From positions 1 through 10,790 of the forward strand of contig BQMV01000032.1 of assembly GCA_022181005.1 (NCBI GenBank): DNA of 10,790 nucleotides, given 5' to 3'. Origin of the DNA: Anaerolineaceae bacterium (GTDB taxonomy: Bacteria; Chloroflexota; Anaerolineae; Anaerolineales; Villigracilaceae). Under the pieces are notes generated by a model. That model was not told where the DNA came from. It searched no databases and saw nothing but the letters and a program-made list of their open reading frames with translations. How positions within the stretch are numbered: position 1 is the first letter of the stretch; each line of letters opens with the position of its first letter. Positions 6,218 through 10,790 of the stretch are shown one piece after another. A program made the position numbers and the translations under genes.

Positions 6218-6866
6218 GCATTTGGCGAATCGCAACGAACTCAAATCCCCCAGATCGGATTTGCGGCGCTGTTGTTTCAATGATGCGCGCGACTTTCGAA
6301 CCGTGACCATGCCCGTCGTGCAGGACGATAATGGAGCCTGGTAGGGAGGAGTCTATGATTTGTTGGATGGTCCAATTTAGCGGTTGGGTAAAATGCGGCG
6401 GGATGCAGTTCCACATCACGAGGCGGTAGCCCCACTCTGCGAGCAGCGCTTTTGTTTTCGCGGTGAATATCCCATACGGCGGGCGGACGTTGCATATCTC
6501 CGCTGGCGAGATTCCGCAGGCTTGCGAGATCAGCATTTTCGTTCGTTCCAATTGCTTTTGCAACAGCTCTGGCTTTTCAAATGGAAATGGAGTATGACCA
6601 TAGCAATGGATTCCAATCTCGTGCCCGCCAGCATGGATTTGCTTCACAAGGCTTTGATTATTCTCAACATCTTTCCCGATCAAAAAGAATGTCGCACGGA
6701 CTTCGTGTTTCTTCAGCGCGTCTAACACCTTCGGCGTGTCGCGCGGATGCGGACCGTCGTCAAAGGTGAGGGCGATCTCGCGGCGCGAAGGGTCCCCACG
6801 CCATAAAATATCGGGATGGCGGGCTTGCATCCAGTCATAGAGTCGTAGAAGGAGCGCTGTGATCAA
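6204..6866 (-). CDS. Polysaccharide deacetylase (NodB/CE4 fold)
   Basis: This 220-residue protein has the carbohydrate esterase 4 motifs: TFDDGP (34-39, catalytic Asp36 and metal Asp37), IHCYGH (metal His87 and His91), RPPYG (128-132) and IIVLHDGHG (catalytic His183). The motif that usually supplies a DxxDW acidic residue reads VMWNCIPPHF here, so that part is degenerate. Family members remove N-acetyl groups from chitin-like, peptidoglycan or exopolysaccharide substrates. There is no proper signal peptide; only a short hydrophobic start (MITALLLRLY) precedes the domain. The only in-frame start upstream of the domain is TTG at 6866, with GGAAAG 7 nt or so upstream; an internal ATG codes for Met13. 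The gene follows the HD gene by 18 nt in an operon. Confidence 0.9.
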   Translation of the reverse strand: MITALLLRLYDWMQARHPDILWRGDPSRREIALTFDDGPHPRDTPKVLDALKKHEVRATFFLIGKDVENNQSLVKQIHAGGHEIGIHCYGHTPFPFEKPELLQKQLERTKMLISQACGISPAEICNVRPPYGIFTAKTKALLAEWGYRLVMWNCIPPHFTQPLNWTIQQIIDSSLPGSIIVLHDGHGHGSKVARIIETTAPQIRSGGFEFVAIRQMLTTK

Positions 6867-6884
6867 GTTGCGGCTTTCCGCTGA

Positions 6885-7547
6885 TCATTTGACATCTTTA
6901 CCCTCCCACTCCTCCATGAACTGATTCAAGAATTGAACCATCGCTTCATGCCGTTGCTCGGCGATGCGTTTGGCGGCAGCGGTGTTCATCTTGTCCTTGA
7001 GCAACAATAATTTCTCGTGAAAGTGATTGATCGTGTCGCTGTTGCTGTTTTTATATTGCTCGAAGGTCTGGTGAAGTTGTGGAGAGGCAGCGGGATCATA
7101 CAATGGACGATTTTTGTATCCGCCGTAGGCGAAGGCGCGGGCGATGCCGATCGCGCCGATGGCGTCGAGTCGGTCGGCGTCTTGGACGATGAAGCCTTCG
7201 AGCGAGTCCATTTTGTTTTCGACGCCCGCACCCTTGTAGGAGATGTGCTTGATGATGCGGCATACCGCGTCAATGGTGGAGGGGTCGAGGGAAAGCGAAT
7301 CCAGCCAGCCCTTGGCGCGAAGCGGGGTTTCATCTCCCGAATCGTTGAACTTCCAATCATCCAGATCGTGAAGCAACGCCGCGAGTTGGACGATGAAGGC
7401 ATCCGCCCGCTCCGCGTCGATCTCGCAAATGCGGAGGGCGGTTTGCCAGACGCGATAGACGTGCCACCAATCGTGCCCCGACGAGTCGTCGGAAAATTCC
7501 TGCTTGATGTAGTCGGCGGTTTGTTGAATGATCTCGCGCTGGTTCAT
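6885..7547 (-). CDS. HD-domain phosphohydrolase, YedJ-like
   Basis: This 220-residue soluble protein has the HD metal-dependent phosphohydrolase pattern: His25 and His29 in GHDWWHVYRVW, the HD pair His60-Asp61 in LLHDLDDWKF, and Asp123 in VQDADRLDAIGAIGIARAF. The last block closely resembles the E. coli YedJ type, whose physiological substrate I do not know to be established. Activity on a nucleotide or other phosphoester is plausible. The true start is ATG at 7547-7545, which overlaps the TGA of the preceding membrane protein gene; a longer reading back to 7658 would run through that gene in another frame and adds only Arg-rich shadow sequence. No strong Shine-Dalgarno is visible, consistent with coupled translation. 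Confidence 0.9.
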   Translation of the reverse strand: MNQREIIQQTADYIKQEFSDDSSGHDWWHVYRVWQTALRICEIDAERADAFIVQLAALLHDLDDWKFNDSGDETPLRAKGWLDSLSLDPSTIDAVCRIIKHISYKGAGVENKMDSLEGFIVQDADRLDAIGAIGIARAFAYGGYKNRPLYDPAASPQLHQTFEQYKNSNSDTINHFHEKLLLLKDKMNTAAAKRIAEQRHEAMVQFLNQFMEEWEGKDVK

Positions 7548-7882
7548 CGGATCTGTTCGGCGAGGAAGATCGAGACGATCATCGCGACGACGGAGAACCC
7601 TGCGCCCGCGAGCGTGCCAGCCAGCGTGGAGACGAGCGTTGCGGCGATGTTGCTCCAATTTGATTTTGTGATGAGGCGGATGGTGAGCCGCCAGGCGATG
7701 ATGACTGCGAGGAGGACGCCCACGCCCTGACAGACTAACGATGCGACGAGCGACGTTGAACCTGAGCTTTCGCTAAATCCATTGAGCGCGATCAGCAACA
7801 TAAAACTGGCAAACGCACTGACGAGCAGGAGCAGGATAAATGTGAAGGCAGCAGAAATGATCGCAGGCGTTTTATTGGACAT
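7544..7882 (-). CDS. Small three-helix membrane protein, unrecognised
   Basis: This 112-residue protein is strongly hydrophobic with three predicted membrane segments near 8-34, 44-66 and 78-108, separated by a Ser/Gly-rich loop (35-45) and a basic loop (RLTIRLITK, 65-73). Under the positive-inside rule the second loop would be cytoplasmic, with the N-terminus outside. I do not recognise a family. The start at 7882 is well supported by GGAG (7891-7888) 5 nt upstream and a minus-strand TATAAT at 7917-7912. It is the first gene of an operon with the HD phosphohydrolase (4-nt overlap) and the polysaccharide deacetylase. The tight coupling suggests a functional link with the HD protein but does not show what it is. 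Confidence 0.8.
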   Translation of the reverse strand: MSNKTPAIISAAFTFILLLLVSAFASFMLLIALNGFSESSGSTSLVASLVCQGVGVLLAVIIAWRLTIRLITKSNWSNIAATLVSTLAGTLAGAGFSVVAMIVSIFLAEQIR

Positions 7883-7911
7883 GATGGCTCCATTGACTTG
7901 AGATTTGCCCG

Positions 7912-7917
7912 ATTATA
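7912..7917 (-). promoter_or_regulatory. -10 element of the membrane protein/HD/deacetylase operon
   Basis: A perfect minus-strand TATAAT lies 29 nt before the ATG at 7882, leaving room for the GGAG ribosome binding site. It is divergent from the TATAAT at 7949. The -35 is not recognisable. Confidence 0.55.
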
Positions 7918-7948
7918 TCCTTCTCTGATCGCGCGTTTTGTTTTCATA

Positions 7949-7954
7949 TATAAT
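7949..7954 (+). promoter_or_regulatory. -10 element of the 7961 gene, leaderless arrangement
   Basis: TATAAT is followed by CAACCT and then the ATG at 7961, a 6-nt gap. The predicted transcription start therefore falls on or beside the first base of the start codon, and no Shine-Dalgarno sequence is present. This rules out a longer protein starting upstream at 7898, which would encode the promoter. Confidence 0.62.
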
Positions 7955-7960
7955 CAACCT

Positions 7961-8674
7961 ATGCAAGCCCTCAACTGCCCCAACTGCGGAGCGGCGCTCC
8001 CTCAAAAAGCTATCAAAGCCTCGGACTTGGTCTCGTGTGAATTTTGCGGCGCCAGTTTCCGCGTGCCGAAGACCTTCACGCCCGAACCCGATATGGGAGA
8101 TTTGATCCTCGGCGCGGATTTCAGCAGTAAGATCATGCCAGGCTGGGAAGTGATCAACGAAGAATTGTTAACCTTCCACAAAGGCAATCCCTCCGAGTTG
8201 CGCGGAAGTTACAAACCCAGTCCCAATTCCTATTACGTGTTGAAGAGTTCGGGGTTCTTGGATGACTTCGACGCCAGCATCAATATGAAATTCACAGACG
8301 GCGATGAGAACATTATCCGCGCGGGGTTTTATCTGCGCTTCACAAACAACGGCGGCTATGCGGTGATGGTCTCCGTTATTGGATCCTACACCATCGGCTA
8401 TTATAAAAAAGGCGAGAAGAACGAATTGAAATGGGAAGATTTGCTCCCGTGGGCGAATCATACCGCCCTCCGCGCAGGGATGAACGAAACGAATCGCCTG
8501 CGTGTCCTCTGCGACGGAGGGCAGTTCCGCGTCTACCTGAACGGGACGCTGGCAACCTCCTTCAAAGACGATCAATTCAAGCGCGGTAAGTTGTATCTGG
8601 CTGTCGTTCCCACTGAGAAATCAACTCTGGATGTCACCTTCTCCGATCTGCAGTTGAGGGAAGTCATGGGTTAA
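7961..8674 (+). CDS. Zinc-ribbon plus concanavalin-like beta-sandwich protein
   Basis: The 237-residue product opens with a zinc ribbon, CPNCGAALP (Cys6, Cys9) and CEFCGASF (Cys26, Cys29). From about residue 45 to the end it is rich in beta strands with alternating aromatic residues (for example RAGFYLRFTNNGGYAVMVSV, then FRVYLNGTLATSF, and a final VTFSDLQLREV strand). That layout matches a concanavalin/LamG-like or DUF1080-type jelly roll, a fold often used to bind or cleave carbohydrates. I see no catalytic signature. There is no signal peptide and no membrane segment between the two parts, so the protein appears to stay in the cytoplasm. ATG at 7961 is chosen because TATAAT ends 6 nt before it. 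It is a single-gene unit; the following 199 nt are noncoding. Confidence 0.72.
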   Translation: MQALNCPNCGAALPQKAIKASDLVSCEFCGASFRVPKTFTPEPDMGDLILGADFSSKIMPGWEVINEELLTFHKGNPSELRGSYKPSPNSYYVLKSSGFLDDFDASINMKFTDGDENIIRAGFYLRFTNNGGYAVMVSVIGSYTIGYYKKGEKNELKWEDLLPWANHTALRAGMNETNRLRVLCDGGQFRVYLNGTLATSFKDDQFKRGKLYLAVVPTEKSTLDVTFSDLQLREVMG

Positions 8675-8873
8675 CAGAAATACATGAAAGAAAAATACAT
8701 CGTCGCATCAGACTTTTATTAACTTTCTCCTTCTTCCGGTTGCGTATTTAACTGAATGGTTTTATAGTCGGAACGTTGGCTGGGAAATTCCATGATTTCG
8801 ATTGCTTTTGCGTTCAACGTAAACGCAAAGGCGGCGTTTGTGACAAATCATTAAAAAATCTGTAGGAGCGATT
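8675..8873 (+). promoter_or_regulatory. Noncoding leader region of the ABC exporter gene
   Basis: No gene is supported in these 199 nt. A candidate promoter is TTGCGT (8740-8745), a 17-nt spacer, and TATAGT (8763-8768), implying a leader of about 100 nt. In that leader an inverted repeat pairs CTTTTGCGTT (8805-8814) with AACGCAAAGG-type sequence (8822-8831) around a 7-nt loop; 9 pairs are Watson-Crick and one is G-U. A second small palindrome, TTTGT-G-ACAAA, is at 8837-8847. Neither is followed by a T run, so they are better candidates for operator or RNA-structure elements than for a terminator. AGGAG (8864-8868) lies 5 nt before the ATG at 8874. Confidence 0.35.
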
Positions 8874-10790
8874 ATGCGACATGGCGGTTTATGGATGTCT
8901 GTGCGCCAGGGCGATGAAAAGCCCAAAGTAACGAAAAAACTTTTATTGCGCGTTCTTGTCTATGCGCGCGGATACTGGCGGCATATTGTGGGAATGCTCG
9001 CGACGATTCTACTCACGACGGGTTTGTCTTTGCTCACGCCGCTCATCTTTCGCAACATGATTGATGTGGTGATTCCCGCCAAGGATATAACACGGCTCAT
9101 TTGGCTCGGTGCGGCGCTGCTTGCCATCCCCACGCTGACGGGAGTCGTCAACGTCTTTCAACGACGATTGAATTCAACCGTCGGCGAAGGCGTGATCTAT
9201 GATCTGCGTTCGACGCTCTTCTCGCGCTTGCAACGTATGTCTCTGCGGTTCTTTACCAACACAAAATCGGGCGAACTGATGTCTCGACTTAATAACGACG
9301 TGGTCGGAGCGCAAAACGCTATCAGCAACACGATCGTTAACATTGTTACTAATTTTGTCGAGACGATCGCATTGCTGATCGTTATGCTGACCTTGGAATG
9401 GCGTTTGACGCTGATCAGCATTGTGATCTTGCCTTTATTCATTATTGCCGCCCGCCAGTTAGGGAGCGTTCTGCGCGATATTGCGCGTCAGGCGATGGAG
9501 ATGAACGCGCACATGAACGCACATATGAATGAAACGCTCAATATCGGCGGCGCGCTTCTTGTCAAACTTTTCGGGCGTATGCGCGAGGAGGAAAGCCGCT
9601 TTCGTCAACGGGCCGCGCATGTGCGCGATATTGGCATTCATCGCGCGGTTGTAGGCTCAACCTTCTTCGTTATTTTCGGTCTGATCACGGCGGTTGGCAC
9701 GGCGCTGGTCTACGGCTTAGGCGGTTGGTACGTGATTGAGGGCGCGTTCACAGTTGGCGCCATTGTCGCGTTTAGCTCATACCTGAGCCAACTCTACGGA
9801 GCGTTGCAAGGTCTGGCGGGCGCGCCGGTTGAATTTTCAACGAGCATGGTTTCGTTCGAGCGTGTATTCGAGATTATTGACCTGCCGCAGGATATCGTTG
9901 AAAAAGAGGATGCGTTGCCGCTGCGCGATGTTCAAGGCGAACTTGAATTTGACGATGTTTCGTTTAGTTATTACGTTGATCCGTCTAAACTGCTGAAGGA
10001 TGTGAAACGCTATGGGCGGCATGAAGACGTCGGCGCGGTATTGTCGTTGACGAAGGCGCCTGCTGAGAGCGAACAGAAGACGAAAGATGCGTCAGACGTT
10101 TTTTCTTCCAGCGAGGAAACGACTGCGACCTCTCAAGCGCGCGAGACGGCTCTTACCGACATCTCTTTTGTGGCGCGCCCGGGACAGTTGGTTGCGCTGG
10201 TCGGTCCTTCCGGCGCAGGCAAAACGACGCTGACCTATCTGATTCCACGCTTGTACGACCCGACAGGAGGAGTTATCCGTATTGATGGGCGTGATTTGAA
10301 GGACGTAACGCTCGAGTCGCTGTCTGACGCGATCGGCATGGTTACGCAAGAGACGCATCTTTTCCATGACACGATTCGTACGAATTTAGCATACGCGAAA
10401 TTGGATGCGACCCAAGCCGAGATCGAAGCCGCTGCGAAAGCCGCCAACATTCACAACTTTATTGCGGAACTGCCCGAAGCCTACGATACGATCGTAGGCG
10501 AGCGCGGATATCGTCTGAGCGGCGGCGAGAAACAACGCCTTGCGTTGGCGCGGGTGATTTTAAAAGACCCCCGCATTTTAGTTTTAGACGAAGCGACGAG
10601 CCATCTCGATTCCGAATCGGAAGCGTTGATTCAAGAGGCTCTCAAACGCGTTATGGCGGAACGCACAAGCATAGTCATCGCTCATCGTTTATCCACCATT
10701 CTCTCTGCAGATTCGATTCTAGTGATGGATCGAGGTCAGATCGTGGAGCGCGGCACGCACGAAGAACTGCTTGCGTTGAATGGGCTGTAT
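8874..10790 (+). CDS. ABC exporter, fused membrane and ATPase domains (3' truncated)
   Basis: The visible 639 residues form a half-size type IV (MsbA/Sav1866-like) ABC exporter that would work as a dimer and pump lipids, drugs or peptides outward. The membrane domain covers about residues 30-330, with helices evident near 38-60, 75-95, 150-200 and 255-310. The ATPase domain starts near 354 and keeps every motif: A-loop Tyr366, Walker A GPSGAGKTT (444-452), Q-loop VTQET, X-loop GERGYR just before signature LSGGE (548-552), Walker B Asp572 with catalytic Glu573, D-loop SHLD and H-loop His604. Between the A-loop and Walker A there are 78 residues instead of the usual roughly 25, the extra part being polar and rich in Ser, Thr and Glu. 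The start has AGGAG 5 nt upstream. The reading frame is open to the window edge, where a typical member is within about 20 residues of its end. Confidence 0.93.
   Translation, partial: MRHGGLWMSVRQGDEKPKVTKKLLLRVLVYARGYWRHIVGMLATILLTTGLSLLTPLIFRNMIDVVIPAKDITRLIWLGAALLAIPTLTGVVNVFQRRLNSTVGEGVIYDLRSTLFSRLQRMSLRFFTNTKSGELMSRLNNDVVGAQNAISNTIVNIVTNFVETIALLIVMLTLEWRLTLISIVILPLFIIAARQLGSVLRDIARQAMEMNAHMNAHMNETLNIGGALLVKLFGRMREEESRFRQRAAHVRDIGIHRAVVGSTFFVIFGLITAVGTALVYGLGGWYVIEGAFTVGAIVAFSSYLSQLYGALQGLAGAPVEFSTSMVSFERVFEIIDLPQDIVEKEDALPLRDVQGELEFDDVSFSYYVDPSKLLKDVKRYGRHEDVGAVLSLTKAPAESEQKTKDASDVFSSSEETTATSQARETALTDISFVARPGQLVALVGPSGAGKTTLTYLIPRLYDPTGGVIRIDGRDLKDVTLESLSDAIGMVTQETHLFHDTIRTNLAYAKLDATQAEIEAAAKAANIHNFIAELPEAYDTIVGERGYRLSGGEKQRLALARVILKDPRILVLDEATSHLDSESEALIQEALKRVMAERTSIVIAHRLSTILSADSILVMDRGQIVERGTHEELLALNGLY

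Noticed and set aside
7548..7658. 37-residue Arg/His-rich extension of the HD protein
   Set aside because: It lies in another frame of the membrane protein gene; the ATG at 7547 overlaps that gene's stop in the usual ATGA manner.
7017..7730. 237-codon plus-strand open frame opposite the HD and membrane genes
   Set aside because: It is antisense to two genes with clear motifs, has no recognisable domain and no promoter or ribosome binding site.
7898..7960. N-terminal extension of the zinc-ribbon/beta-sandwich protein from a TTG at 7898
   Set aside because: It would translate through the TATAAT element and adds residues before a clean MQALNCPNCG start.
8684..8722. 12-codon open frame MKEKYIVASDFY in the leader region
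   Set aside because: No ribosome binding site and too short to support as a gene.

Overview
The window looks like an ordinary housekeeping and envelope stretch of a bacterial chromosome, most likely Chloroflexota (class Anaerolineae). Three things point there, all from family resemblance recalled without a search: a Thr/Pro-rich linker after the lipobox of a BMP-type lipoprotein, a 'quinate 5-dehydrogenase-like' protein next to a nucleotidyltransferase with an atypical N-terminal loop, and an ABC exporter with a long insert in its nucleotide-binding domain. Base composition is near half GC. I see no rRNA, tRNA, CRISPR array, insertion sequence, phage gene or plasmid gene.

Layout. (1) 1-365: 3' end of a sensor histidine kinase. 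(2) 396-2788, plus strand: a three-gene unit of a quinate-dehydrogenase-like protein, a MobA-like nucleotidyltransferase with a histone-H1-like basic tail, and a PAP2 lipid phosphatase, the last two overlapping by 4 nt. (3) 2868-4039, minus strand: a membrane-anchored M23 metallopeptidase followed by a DinB-like protein, again with a 4-nt overlap. (4) 4128-5165, plus: a BMP/PnrA-type substrate-binding lipoprotein, divergent from the peptidase. (5) 5259-6217, plus: a zinc-ribbon protein with a lysine-rich tail overlapping a HAD hydrolase by 4 nt. (6) 6204-7882, minus: a small three-helix membrane protein, an HD-domain phosphohydrolase and a polysaccharide deacetylase, whose end overlaps the end of the HAD gene by 14 nt. 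(7) 7961-8674, plus: a zinc-ribbon plus beta-sandwich protein, divergent from the membrane protein. (8) 8675-8873: a 199-nt noncoding leader region. (9) 8874 to the window end: an ABC exporter with fused membrane and ATPase domains, cut by the window edge shortly before its expected C-terminus.

The genes share an expression style. Promoters are recognisable mainly by a perfect TATAAT hexamer with a poor -35. Two of these (before the M23 gene and the zinc-ribbon/beta-sandwich gene) lie only 8 and 6 nt from the start codon with no Shine-Dalgarno sequence, which predicts leaderless mRNAs. Within operons, four gene pairs use the ATGA stop/start overlap.

I did not find a defence system or an obviously new multi-gene machine. 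The better leads are the insert in the exporter ATPase domain, the leaderless promoters, the conserved-looking but functionally unassigned dehydrogenase-like/nucleotidyltransferase/PAP2 unit, and the unrelated proteins carrying H1-like tails.
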